Shown here in pieces: positions 42,679 to 51,293 of a stretch of 64,000 bases of DNA (the first letter of the stretch is position 1; the number at the start of each line of letters is the position of its first letter). Origin of the DNA: Pseudomonas sp. Irchel 3E13 (GTDB lineage: Bacteria > Pseudomonadota > Gammaproteobacteria > Pseudomonadales > Pseudomonadaceae). The stretch spans positions 186,001 to 250,000 of the forward strand of contig NZ_FYDX01000003.1 of assembly GCF_900187455.1 (NCBI RefSeq), written 5' to 3'. Position numbers and translations under genes: made by a program. The notes under the pieces were generated by a model. It saw only the letters and a program-made list of their open reading frames with translations. It had not been told where the DNA came from and did no database searches.

Positions 42679-44730
42679 TCAGAGTATCGACACGTGGTTG
42701 CGCTGCGATTGTTTGAGGAACGCCACCAGTTCCCGGGCGGGCAACGGCTTGCTGTAGTGATAGCCCTGACCTTCGTGGCAGCCCTGGGCAATGATGTAGG
42801 ACTCTTGCTCGGCGGTTTCCACACCCTCGGCGATGACCTGCATGCCGAGGCTTTTGCCCAACTGGATGATGGCGCGCACGATGGTGGCGTCATCGTCGTC
42901 TTCCAGCAGGTCCTGGACGAAGCTCTTGTCGATCTTGATCTTGTCCAGCGGCAGCGATTTCAGGTAGCTGAGCGATGAGTAACCGGTACCGAAGTCATCG
43001 ATGGCGATCAGCGCGCCGGAGCGACGCAGGCTCAGCAGTTGCTGGGCGGCGGTGCTGATGTCTTCCATCAGGCCGGTTTCGGTGACTTCCAGTTCGAGGC
43101 TGCGCGGCGGCAGGCGGTACATCTGCAACAGGTTGTTGACCACCCGCGGCAATTCGCTGTGGTGCAGTTGCACGGTGGACAGGTTGACCGCCATGCGCAG
43201 TTCGCTGAAGCCTTGATCGTGCCATTCGCGCAGTTGTCGGCAGGCCTGGTCGAGCACCCATTCGCCGATGCTGACGATGTTGCCGTTCTGCTCCGCCAGC
43301 GGGATGAACTGGTCCGGCGGGACCATGCCCAGCTCCGGGTGCTGCCAGCGCAACAGCGCCTCGACGCCGACCACGCGCTGGTCGCGGTAGCTGATCTGGG
43401 GCTGGTAGACGAGGAACAACTGGTTGCGCGACAGGGCTTCGCGCAGGTCTTTCTCCAGCTCGCGGCGGCGGCGCATTTCGCTGTCGACGCTGGCGATATA
43501 GAACTGATAGCGGTTGCGCGAGCGGGACTTGGCCAGGGTCATGGTCTGCTCGGCTTTCTGCAGCAGCTTTTCGGTGCTGTCGCCATCTTCCGGGAACAGG
43601 GTGATACCGATGGTGGCGCGCAGACGGATTTCCTGATGATCGAGGGCGAAGGGCGCCTCCAGGTCGTCGAGAATGCTCTGGGCCAGCTCGGCCGCCTCGT
43701 AGGGTTGCTCGATATCGGCCTGGACCAGCGCGAACTGGTCGCCGCCCAGTCGCGCCAGGGCGCCGAGCCGGCCGCTGTGGGCGCGCAGGCGATCAGCGAG
43801 CGCCAGCAGCAACTGGTCGCCGGCCTGGTAGCTGAATTGTTCGTTGATGCCTTTGAAGTCATCGAGGCCGACGCAGATTACCGCCACCCGGCGTTGCAGG
43901 CGGCCGGCATCGATGAGGATCTTGTCCAGTTGCTGTTGCAATTGCTGGCGATTCGGCAGACCGGTGAGGAAATCGTACTGGGCCATGCGCAGCAGGCTGT
44001 TTTCCGCCTCGTGGCGCAGATGGGTATTGCGCTCGATCGAGGCCAGCAACTGGTTGGCGGTATTGACCCACAGGCCCAGCTCGTTTTTCTCGTGACCCTT
44101 GAGCAGCGGCAACTGGTGCTGACTGGGGCGATCGGGATTGATCTGGGTGAGGTGTTCGATGATCCGCGAAAGCGGTTTGGTCAGCAGCCAGTGATAGATC
44201 AGATACAGCACCAGGCCCATGGCCAGGGCGCGCAGGACGCCGGAAATGAAGATGATCACCGAGCTGAAAATGAACCCTTCGCCGTAGGAGGCGGTGTCGA
44301 GGGTGATGTTCAGGTCGCCGTAATACTCGCTGTACGAACCGCGCCCGACCAACTGGGTGCTGAACGCACGCTCCTTGCCGAGGATCGGGTCGGTGAGCCA
44401 GCGGGTGCGCGTCTCCTGCAGCGGGCGGGATTTTTCCGCGAGCATGGTCTCGTTGGGATGGCCGATGGAGGCCATGCGCACCGCCCGGTCCTGGAACAGA
44501 CCTTCGATGACCTGCATGCCCATTTCCCGGTCGAGGCTGTAGACGGCCTGGGTCGACGGGTCGCGGAACATGTCGAGGATGCGCTGGGCATCATTGGCGA
44601 CGGCCTGCTGGGTCTTGTAGGCGTCGAACACGATCTGCGCACAGCTGAGCACCACTCCGACGATCAGCGCCGAGAGCAGGACAACCCTGAGCAACTTGAC
44701 CGATAAGCTGTTCTTGAGTTCCAGCTTCAA
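42679..44730 (-). CDS. bifA: BifA, cyclic-di-GMP phosphodiesterase (degenerate GGDEF plus EAL)
   Basis: 683 residues from a TTG start at 44730, which is preceded at proper distance by AAGGA and gives MKLELKNSLSV. The longer ATG frame from 44763 has no ribosome site. Two membrane segments (about 14-33 and 163-185) enclose a periplasmic domain. The GGDEF site reads GGDQF, as in P. aeruginosa BifA, so it should not make cyclic di-GMP. The EAL domain is intact (EALLRW, ELEVTETG, AIDDFGTGYSSL). BifA lowers cyclic di-GMP and so limits biofilm and favours swarming. sodB lies upstream, as in P. aeruginosa. Confidence 0.92.
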   Translation of the reverse strand: MKLELKNSLSVKLLRVVLLSALIVGVVLSCAQIVFDAYKTQQAVANDAQRILDMFRDPSTQAVYSLDREMGMQVIEGLFQDRAVRMASIGHPNETMLAEKSRPLQETRTRWLTDPILGKERAFSTQLVGRGSYSEYYGDLNITLDTASYGEGFIFSSVIIFISGVLRALAMGLVLYLIYHWLLTKPLSRIIEHLTQINPDRPSQHQLPLLKGHEKNELGLWVNTANQLLASIERNTHLRHEAENSLLRMAQYDFLTGLPNRQQLQQQLDKILIDAGRLQRRVAVICVGLDDFKGINEQFSYQAGDQLLLALADRLRAHSGRLGALARLGGDQFALVQADIEQPYEAAELAQSILDDLEAPFALDHQEIRLRATIGITLFPEDGDSTEKLLQKAEQTMTLAKSRSRNRYQFYIASVDSEMRRRRELEKDLREALSRNQLFLVYQPQISYRDQRVVGVEALLRWQHPELGMVPPDQFIPLAEQNGNIVSIGEWVLDQACRQLREWHDQGFSELRMAVNLSTVQLHHSELPRVVNNLLQMYRLPPRSLELEVTETGLMEDISTAAQQLLSLRRSGALIAIDDFGTGYSSLSYLKSLPLDKIKIDKSFVQDLLEDDDDATIVRAIIQLGKSLGMQVIAEGVETAEQESYIIAQGCHEGQGYHYSKPLPARELVAFLKQSQRNHVSIL

Positions 44731-45042
44731 TGGGGTTTCCTTAATCCATGCGCATGGCATCATTTTGCCATCAAATGTGGCAATCCACTATCGGCCTTTG
44801 CAGCAGGCCGTGCGTGGTGGTTTTGCAGTGTTCCTGCTACCGGTCCGACCGTTGCGACGGTCGTTTAGGCACTGTATCGGTTGACCTGCCGCGCGACTTG
44901 AGTGCCGGAAGATGAAAGTTTCCAAGGTCTTGATGTTAGCGCGCCTTGCGCAAGCGGCAAGAGCAATGCTGCTGTGGAGAAGCGAAATAAAGGCTCTTCG
45001 CGGAGTTCCGGAGGCGGTGATGTTCGGGTTTGGGCTTTGGGG
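44731..45042. other. Upstream region of bifA without a gene
   Basis: About 310 bases between bifA and the second composite repeat element. It holds the AAGGA ribosome site of bifA and a small hairpin (GACCGT-TGCG-ACGGTC near 44847-44862). From 44994 it carries a CTCTTC-led flank related to the outer flanks of the other repeat copies. Short open frames here lack start signals, and no clear promoter could be picked by eye. Confidence 0.6.
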
Positions 45043-45558
45043 GCTTATCCATTCGATGTGGCGAGGCTGCCGGCCCCTTCCGCCTCTACGGCGGCCTACT
45101 TTTCTGCTTGGGAAAAGTAGGCAAAACCGCTCGCTCCCGCATCCGGCCCTACGCTGCGCTTCGGGTCCCCTCGCTACGGTGCCTTTCGGGGCCCCGCGGC
45201 CTACGACTTGCAAGCAAGTCTACATCTCGCGTCTTCGGCTACGCCGAAGGTGCTGCGCACTGCCCCTTCAGGCACCTCCGCTCGGCCTCCTGAAGTCGCG
45301 AAGTTACGGGCGGCGCCTGGGCTGACGCATCTTCGAAATTACAGCTTGGTGAAACCACCGATTTGCTCTTTTTTGCTCTTGATCTTCGTGCGCGCAAGTT
45401 CAGACGCCACAAGGTGCGACGTCCGGAGGGAGGGGACCCGGAGCGCAGCGTAGGGCCGGATGCAGGAGCGAGCGGTTTTCGTCTATTTTGCCAAGACAAA
45501 ATGGACCCGCCGTAGAGGCGGAAGGGGCCGGCAGCCTCGCCGCGTCGAATGGATAAAC
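45043..45558. repeat. Composite long inverted-repeat element, copy 2 (inverted, arm A shortened)
   Basis: 516 bases between bifA and sodB, in the opposite orientation to copies 1 and 3. Arm B is on the left and intact, with the perfect hairpin GCCTACTTTT-loop-AAAAGTAGGC at 45094-45122. Arm A is on the right, with its hairpin at 45481-45506. Arm A lacks about 115-117 bases that copy 1 has between two GGAGG/CCTCC motifs; the junction is at 45421-45430. The centre (about 45305-45375) matches copy 3, not copy 1. Including flanks that end in TTCTTC-type sequence, the relationship extends to 44994-45614. Confidence 0.9.
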
Positions 45559-45617
45559 CCGCAACATAGACTCCTAAAAGCCCAAGCTCAAATATCATCG
45601 TCCTCGTCGAAGAACCA

Positions 45618-45646
45618 AAAAAAACCCGGCAAGGCCGGGTTTTTTC
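45618..45646 (-). terminator. Terminator after sodB
   Basis: CCCGGC-AAG-GCCGGG stem flanked by A and T runs on both sides, so it can work in either direction. It lies 14 bases after the sodB stop. Confidence 0.92.
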
Positions 45647-45659
45647 AGGAGTGCGTGAC

Positions 45660-46256
45660 TCAGGCAGTGAAGGTCTTGCCTTCGAACTGCTCGGCGACGA
45701 ACTTCCAGTTGACCAGGTTCCAGAACGCCTCGACGTACTTCGGACGGACGTTGCGGTAGTCGATGTAGTAGGCGTGTTCCCAGACGTCGCAGGTCAGCAG
45801 CGGGGTGTCGCCGTTGGTCAGCGGGTTGCCGGCGCCGATGGTGCTGGCCAGGGCCAGGGAACCGTCAGCTTTCTTCACCAGCCAGCCCCAGCCGGAGCCG
45901 AAGGTGCCGACGGAAGTCTTGGTGAACTCTTCCTTGAACTTGTCGAAGGAACCGAACGCAGCGTTGATGGCTTCAGCCAGGGCGCCGGTTGGTTGACCGC
46001 CGGCGTTTGGCGCCAGGCAGTTCCAGTAGAAGGTGTGGTTCCAGACCTGAGCGGCGTTGTTGAAGATGCCGCCGGAGGAGGTCTTGACGATTTCTTCCAG
46101 GGTCTTGCCTTCGAACTCGGTGCCTGGCACCAGGTTGTTCAGGTTCACGACATAGGTGTTGTGGTGCTTGTCGTGGTGGAATTCCAGGGTTTCCTTGGAA
46201 ATGTGCGGCTGCAGGGCATCGTGGGCGTAAGGCAGCGGCGGCAATTCAAAAGCCAT
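45660..46256 (-). CDS. sodB: Iron superoxide dismutase
   Basis: 198 residues. SodB removes superoxide in the cytoplasm. The N-terminus [20 protein letters not shown] and the metal-ligand regions [11 protein letters not shown] (His27), NHTFYWNCL (His74) and [11 protein letters not shown] (Asp and His near 157-161) are intact. Features such as GWGWLV and the terminal layout fit the iron rather than manganese type. The ATG at 46256 follows GGAGAT on the minus strand; the frame to 46304 is rejected. Confidence 0.96.
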   Translation of the reverse strand: MAFELPPLPYAHDALQPHISKETLEFHHDKHHNTYVVNLNNLVPGTEFEGKTLEEIVKTSSGGIFNNAAQVWNHTFYWNCLAPNAGGQPTGALAEAINAAFGSFDKFKEEFTKTSVGTFGSGWGWLVKKADGSLALASTIGAGNPLTNGDTPLLTCDVWEHAYYIDYRNVRPKYVEAFWNLVNWKFVAEQFEGKTFTA

Positions 46257-46447
46257 GGTGAATCTCCTAATCAGGTCTGGTGCGGTGAACGCAAGGCCGA
46301 TCACGGGCGGCCGGAAGAGCGTCGGCGAGTTTGTACTCTTTGCGACGCAGACCCGGGATCATAGCACCGGGCCCACGTCTAAACCACGCAACAAGTGTAT
46401 GGACAAGAGGTTCCAGAGCCGTTTCAGCCGGCGGACAAGTGGCTGTT

Positions 46448-47047
46448 TCAGTTGAAGATCAGTTGCGCCGTCACCGCGAACATCATCACCGCGACCATCA
46501 GGTCGAGCAGCCGCCAGGTGCTGGGCCGCGCCAGCCATGGTGCGAGCCAGGCCGCACCGAGTGCGAGGGTGAAAAACCACAGCAGTGAAGCGCTGGCGGC
46601 GCCGGCCACATAGGCGCCCGGCACGGTTTGCTGAGCACCGAGCGAGCCGATCAGCAACACGGTGTCGAGGTAGACGTGCGGGTTGAGCAGGGTCACGGCC
46701 AGGGCGCTGAGCAACACCGCGCGGCGCGAGCGCAGGCCCTGGCCCTCACCTTGTTCCAGGCTCTGCTTCGAACAGGCACGCTTCAGCGCCTTGGCGCCGT
46801 ACCAGATCAGGAAGATCGCGCCACCCCAGCGCGCCACCGCGAGCAGCGTCGGGTTCTGCGCCAGCACCGTGGCCAGGCCGAAGACGCCGAGCGCCACCAG
46901 CACCGCATCGCAGAACACACACAAGGCCGCCACCGGCAGGTGATGCTCGCGGCGCAGGCTCTGCGCGAGGACGAAGGCGTTCTGGGTGCCGATGGCCATG
47001 ATCAGGCCAAATGCGACGAGGAGGCCGTTGAGGTAGCTTTGCCACAT
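46448..47047 (-). CDS. argO: LysE/ArgO-family amino-acid exporter
   Basis: 199 residues, about six membrane segments. The conserved N-terminus GLIMAIGTQNAFVLAQSLRREH and the motif LLNPHVYLDTVLLIGSLG mark the LysE/ArgO family, which exports lysine or arginine. It is divergent from an ArgP-type LysR gene, the classical arrangement for control of the exporter by amino-acid levels. The start is the ATG at 47047 rather than the frame extension to 47233, which runs through a REP. Confidence 0.9.
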   Translation of the reverse strand: MWQSYLNGLLVAFGLIMAIGTQNAFVLAQSLRREHHLPVAALCVFCDAVLVALGVFGLATVLAQNPTLLAVARWGGAIFLIWYGAKALKRACSKQSLEQGEGQGLRSRRAVLLSALAVTLLNPHVYLDTVLLIGSLGAQQTVPGAYVAGAASASLLWFFTLALGAAWLAPWLARPSTWRLLDLMVAVMMFAVTAQLIFN

Positions 47048-47088
47048 GGGGAATTGACTCCGGATTGCAGGATTCAAGGGACCGCGTT

Positions 47089-47176
47089 GCGGTCCATCGC
47101 GACGGTTCGGCGCCCCGACAAACTCGCTCCTACAACACCAATCTCTGTAGGAGCGAGCTCGCTCGCGATGGACCGC
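47089..47176. repeat. Imperfect REP doublet between argO and argP
   Basis: A right unit GTAGGAGCGAGCTCGCTCGCG (47147 onward, to 47176 with flank) faces a degenerate left unit (47089-47133). The left unit keeps GCGGTCCATCGCG and CGCTCCTAC, but the part between has diverged and grown by ~16 bases. It lies in the divergent promoter gap. Confidence 0.8.
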
Positions 47177-47261
47177 CTGGCGGCACTCTGTCGCTGGCAA
47201 TACTGGCGATTCCTGCGCTATAAGAAAAACCAATAAACCTCATCCCGCATTAGGAAAAGTG

Positions 47262-48188
47262 ATGTTCGACTACAAGCTGCTCTCAGCCTTGGCCGCGGTC
47301 ATCGAACAGGCCGGTTTCGAGCGGGCCGCGCAAATGCTCGGGCTGTCGCAATCGGCCATCTCCCAGCGGATCAAACTTCTTGAAGCGCGGGTCGGACAGC
47401 CGGTGCTGGTGCGCGCGACGCCACCGACGCCGACCGAGATCGGCCGGCGCCTGCTCAACCATGTGCAGCAGGTGCGCCTGCTCGAGCGGGACCTCCAGGG
47501 CCAGGTCCCGGCGCTGGATGAAGAAGGCTTGCCGGAGCGCCTGCGGATTGCGCTCAACGCCGACAGCTTGGCCACCTGGTGGGCGGAAGCGGCGGGCGAT
47601 TTCTGCGCCCGCACCCAGGTGTTGCTGGACCTGGTGGTGGAAGACCAGGAAGTCGGCCTAAAACGCATGCGCGCCGGCGAAGTGGCCGGTTGCCTGTGCG
47701 CCAGTGAACGCCCGGTGGCCGGTGCGCGCAGCGTGCTGTTGGGTGCCATGCGGTATCGGGCGCTGGCCAGCCCGGCGTTCATGACCCGGCATTTCGCCGA
47801 AGGCGTCGAACCGCGTCGGCTGGCGCGGACCCCGGCGATCGTGTTCGGCCCGGATGATTTCCTGCAGCATCGCTACATGGCTTCATTAGGCATCAGTGAT
47901 GGATTCCTGCATCATCTGTGCCCCTCGTCCGAAGGCTTTTTACGCCTGACCGAGGCGGGGCTGGGCTGGGGGCTGGTGCCGGAGTTACAGGCACGCGAAC
48001 AACTGGCGAGCGGGCGGCTGGTGGAAATTCTCCCTGACCGTCCCATCGACGTGCCACTGTACTGGCATCATTGGCGCAATGGCGGGCAACTGCTGGGCCA
48101 ACTCACGGATCATCTGCTGCGCAGTGCCGGCACCTGGCTGGTGCCGTGGAGCGAGTCGGCGGCGTCTGCAACATCTGGAAAAAAATAG
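47262..48188 (+). CDS. argP: ArgP/IciA-type LysR transcriptional regulator
   Basis: 308 residues. The N-terminal winged helix (KLLSALAAVIEQAGFERAAQMLGLSQSAISQRIKLLE region) is typical of ArgP, as is VRATPPTPTEIG. The C-terminal effector domain is of LysR type. ArgP activates argO in response to arginine or lysine. The ATG at 47262 follows TAGGA and is preferred to the GTG at 47259. It diverges from argO. Confidence 0.88.
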   Translation: MFDYKLLSALAAVIEQAGFERAAQMLGLSQSAISQRIKLLEARVGQPVLVRATPPTPTEIGRRLLNHVQQVRLLERDLQGQVPALDEEGLPERLRIALNADSLATWWAEAAGDFCARTQVLLDLVVEDQEVGLKRMRAGEVAGCLCASERPVAGARSVLLGAMRYRALASPAFMTRHFAEGVEPRRLARTPAIVFGPDDFLQHRYMASLGISDGFLHHLCPSSEGFLRLTEAGLGWGLVPELQAREQLASGRLVEILPDRPIDVPLYWHHWRNGGQLLGQLTDHLLRSAGTWLVPWSESAASATSGKK

Positions 48189-48203
48189 TAGGCGGAGAGC
48201 TTC

Positions 48204-49199
48204 ATGGGAATTCTGGTCACCGGCGCAAGCGGCTTCATCGGCGGGCGCTTCGCACGCTTTGCGCTGGAGCAGGGCCTGGAGGTGCGGGTCAATGGCCGGC
48301 GCCCCGAGGGCGTCGAGCATCTGGTGCGGCGCGGGGCGCAGTTCATTCCCGGCGACCTGGCCGACCCGGAAGTGGCCCGGCGCCTGTGCCAGGGCATCGA
48401 CACCGTGGTCCATTGCGCCGGCGCGGTGGGCAATTGGGGTCGTTATCAGGACTTCTATCAAGGCAATGTGGTGCTCACCGAAAACGTGGTCGAGGCCTGC
48501 CTGAAAGAACATGTGCGCCGGCTGGTGCACCTTTCGTCGCCGTCGATCTACTTCAATGGCCGCTCGCGCACCGGGATCACCGAAGATCAGGTGCCCAAGC
48601 GTTTCTACGACCATTACGGCAGCACCAAGCACCTGGCCGAACAGAAAGTCTTCGGCGCCCAGGAGTTCGGTCTGGAAGTGCTGGCCCTGCGCCCGCGCTT
48701 TGTCACCGGCGCCGGCGACATGAGTATTTTCCCGCGGCTGATGAAGATGCAGGCCAAGCGCCGCCTGGCGATCATCGGCAACGGCCTGAACAAGGTGGAT
48801 TTCACCAGTGTGCAGAACCTCAACGAGGCGCTGTTCAGTGCGATCAACGCCGGCCCCGAGGCGCTCGGCCAGGCTTATAACATCAGTAACGGCCAGCCTG
48901 TGCCGGTCTGGGACGTGGTCAATTACGTGATGCGGCGGATGTCGCTGCCGCAGGTCACCCGTTATCGCTCCGTGGGCCTCGCGTACACCGCCGCTGCGCT
49001 GAACGAAGGCTTCTGCATGCTCTGGCCGGGACGCCCGCAACCGACCCTGACCCGCCTCGGCACCCAGGTGATGAGCAAGGATTTCACCCTGGACATCAGC
49101 CGCGCCCGCCACTACCTGGACTACCGCCCGCAGGTCAGTGTCTGGGCCGCGCTGGATGAATTCTGCAGTTGGTGGCAGGCGCAGCACGGCGGTCACTGA
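48204..49199 (+). CDS. NAD(P)-dependent epimerase/dehydratase (extended SDR)
   Basis: 331 residues. The Rossmann loop GASGFIGG is at residues 7-14. The catalytic triad is represented by Ser near residue 111 (HLSSPSIYF) and YGSTKHLAEQ (Tyr-X3-Lys). The profile is like 3-beta-hydroxysteroid dehydrogenase/OleD-type SDRs. The substrate is unknown. It follows argP by 15 bases with a GGCGGAGAG ribosome site and may be co-transcribed. Confidence 0.85.
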   Translation: MGILVTGASGFIGGRFARFALEQGLEVRVNGRRPEGVEHLVRRGAQFIPGDLADPEVARRLCQGIDTVVHCAGAVGNWGRYQDFYQGNVVLTENVVEACLKEHVRRLVHLSSPSIYFNGRSRTGITEDQVPKRFYDHYGSTKHLAEQKVFGAQEFGLEVLALRPRFVTGAGDMSIFPRLMKMQAKRRLAIIGNGLNKVDFTSVQNLNEALFSAINAGPEALGQAYNISNGQPVPVWDVVNYVMRRMSLPQVTRYRSVGLAYTAAALNEGFCMLWPGRPQPTLTRLGTQVMSKDFTLDISRARHYLDYRPQVSVWAALDEFCSWWQAQHGGH

Positions 49200-49289
49200 A
49201 CCAGAACCGCTACTTATGGTCGATGAGGGCGCCGCGCAAGCGGTTTATACTGGCGCCCATTTTGCTATCACCGTGGTTGAAAACTATCC

Positions 49290-50162
49290 ATGCGCAACGA
49301 TGCTCGAGACGACTTTGATGACGTGCCCACCCTCAAGGCGGTGGAGCGCGATGACGACGAATTCGCCCCGCCGGCTCATCCGCGGGCGGTGCGCGTGAAA
49401 GCGCCAAAGGCGCCGCTGACCGGGCCGCTGTGGGCGCTGCTCGGCGCTTCATTCATCGCGTTGGGCGGTGTGGCCTGGTGGAGCTTCCAGCAGATTTCCC
49501 TGATGGAGCAGCAACTGGTGGCGACCCAGGAGAGCTTCGCGCGTATCAGCGAAGAGGCGGCGGGGCGCTTGCAGGCGATTTCCGGCAAGGTCAGCGCCAC
49601 CGAGACGTCGGTCAGCACCGAGAATGAAGCGCTGAAACTGCAAGTGCGTCAGTTGCAGAGCAGCCTCGTCGAACAGGGCAAGCAACAGGAAGGCGTTGCC
49701 GGTCAGGCGGGCGACCTGAGCAAGCGCCTGGAAGCGGCGATGGCCCAGGTCAGCCAGCAGCAGGCGGCCAATGCCCAGTTGCAGAGCGAATTGCAGACAC
49801 AGTTGAAGACGGTGGCGACCGAGTTGGCGGCGTTGAAGGCGGCCCAGGTGGACGGCGGCAAGATCGACGCGCAGCTCAAGAGCGTGGCGGATGAAGTGGC
49901 GAGCCTGAAAGCCGCGCGGGTGGATGGCGGCAAGATCGATGCCCAGTTGAAAAGCCAGGCGGCCGCGACCCAGCGACTGGAGCAGGACCTGCTGGTGCTC
50001 AAGAGCGAGCAGGAAAACCGCCCGGCGGCCCCTGCGGGTGCGGCGGCTGGCGGAGCATCGACAGCCGAGTTCGATGCGTTTCGCGGGCAGGTGACCCGCA
50101 ACCTCAATACGCTGCAGAGTCAGGTGCAGAATCTGCAGCAGCAGATCAATGCGCGGAACTGA
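49290..50162 (+). CDS. Single-pass membrane protein with a long coiled coil
   Basis: 290 residues: an acidic, proline-rich cytoplasmic N-terminus, one membrane segment at about 48-66 (LWALLGASFIALGGVAWW), then a ~200-residue Gln/Ala/Leu-rich coiled coil. Within it two near-identical segments of about 22 residues, each containing VDGGKIDAQLKS, stand in tandem at about 190-235, clear at DNA level as well. The Pseudomonas counterpart is labelled a chromosome-segregation ATPase in some annotations, but no Walker motif is present. The function is unknown; an envelope scaffold is one possibility. Confidence 0.78.
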   Translation: MRNDARDDFDDVPTLKAVERDDDEFAPPAHPRAVRVKAPKAPLTGPLWALLGASFIALGGVAWWSFQQISLMEQQLVATQESFARISEEAAGRLQAISGKVSATETSVSTENEALKLQVRQLQSSLVEQGKQQEGVAGQAGDLSKRLEAAMAQVSQQQAANAQLQSELQTQLKTVATELAALKAAQVDGGKIDAQLKSVADEVASLKAARVDGGKIDAQLKSQAAATQRLEQDLLVLKSEQENRPAAPAGAAAGGASTAEFDAFRGQVTRNLNTLQSQVQNLQQQINARN

Positions 50163-50183
50163 TGCTTTCTGAAAAGGCTGACG

Positions 50184-50214
50184 GCCTTATCGCCAAACCA
50201 CAGCGATAAGGCCA
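50184..50214. terminator. Hairpin between convergent genes
   Basis: An 11-bp perfect stem (GGCCTTATCGC / GCGATAAGGCC) with a 9-base loop lies between the 3' ends of the coiled-coil gene and xenB. Tails are moderately T-rich on both sides, so it may serve both. Confidence 0.6.
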
Positions 50215-50224
50215 TCACCTCCTT

Positions 50225-51274
50225 TTACATCCGCGGATAGTCGATGTAACCCACCGGTCCACCGCCATGGAAACTCTCCGGGCGCGGTTCATTCAGTGGT
50301 GCATCCGCCGCGAGACGAGCCGGCAAGTCCGGGTTGGCGATGAACGGCACGCCGAAGGCCACGGCATCGGCCCAGCCATCGGCCAGGGCTGTGTTGGCGC
50401 TCTGCTTGTCGAACTTCTCGTTGGCGATGTACAGGCCGCCGAAGGCTTCCTTGATCTGCCGGCCGAGGCTGTCGTCGGCTTCCTTCTCCCGCGAGCAGAT
50501 GAAGGCGATTCCGCGCTTGCCCAGTTCCCGGGCGACATAGGTAAAGGTCTCGACGCGATTGGCGTCGCCCATGTCATGGGCATCGGCCCGTGGCGCCAGG
50601 TGCACGCCCACGCGGTTGGCGCCCCACACTTCGATGACTGCATCGGTCACTTCCAGCAGCAGGCGGGCACGGTTTTCCAGCGAGCCGCCGTAGCAGTCGG
50701 TGCGCTGGTTGGTGCTGGTTTGCAGGAACTGGTCGATCAGGTAACCGTTCGCGGCATGCACTTCAACGCCGTCGAAACCGGCCGCCTTGGCGTTTTCGGC
50801 GGCGGTGCGGTAGGCATCGACGATATCGGCCAGCTCGGCGGTTTCCAGCGCCCGTGGGGTCGGGAACTCGGTGATCGGGCGCACCAGGCTGACATGGCCT
50901 TTGGGCTGGATCGCGCTGGGCGCCACCGGCAGTTCGCCGTTCAGGTAGCTTGGATGCGAGATGCGGCCCACGTGCCAGAGCTGGACGAAGATCCGTCCGC
51001 CAGCGGCGTGCACCGACTTGGTGACGTTGGTCCAGCCGCGGACCTGGTCGTTGGACCAGATGCCCGGGGTATCCGGGTAGCCGACGCCCATCGGCATCAC
51101 CGAGGTCGCTTCGCTGAGGATCAGGCCGGCGCTGGCGCGCTGCACGTAGTACTCGGCCATCAGCGCGTTGGGCACGCGGCCGGCGTCGGCGCGGCAGCGG
51201 GTCAGCGGCGCCATGATGATGCGGTTCGGCAGTTCGAGATCGCCGAGGGTGAGCGGATCAAACAGAGTTGTCAT
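50225..51274 (-). CDS. xenB: XenB, Old Yellow Enzyme-type alkene/xenobiotic reductase
   Basis: 349 residues, an FMN-dependent TIM barrel. The N-terminus LELPNRIIMAPLTRCRADAGRVP, the substrate motif HAANGYLIDQFL and YGGSLENRARLLLEV are classical. P. fluorescens XenB reduces nitroesters, TNT and activated alkenes with NADPH. It is the last gene of the pyeR-pyeM-xenB operon, which responds to the ArsR-type repressor. Confidence 0.93.
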   Translation of the reverse strand: MTTLFDPLTLGDLELPNRIIMAPLTRCRADAGRVPNALMAEYYVQRASAGLILSEATSVMPMGVGYPDTPGIWSNDQVRGWTNVTKSVHAAGGRIFVQLWHVGRISHPSYLNGELPVAPSAIQPKGHVSLVRPITEFPTPRALETAELADIVDAYRTAAENAKAAGFDGVEVHAANGYLIDQFLQTSTNQRTDCYGGSLENRARLLLEVTDAVIEVWGANRVGVHLAPRADAHDMGDANRVETFTYVARELGKRGIAFICSREKEADDSLGRQIKEAFGGLYIANEKFDKQSANTALADGWADAVAFGVPFIANPDLPARLAADAPLNEPRPESFHGGGPVGYIDYPRM

Positions 51275-51293
51275 TGCACGGACCTCGTATCCA

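Noticed and set aside
43751..43765. BifA as a diguanylate cyclase
   Set aside because: The active-site loop reads GGDQF rather than GGDEF, and the EAL domain is intact, so it should only degrade cyclic di-GMP.
44733..44763. ATG starts for bifA at 44763 or 44760
   Set aside because: No ribosome site precedes them. The TTG at 44730 has AAGGA at proper distance and gives the expected MKLELKNSLS beginning.
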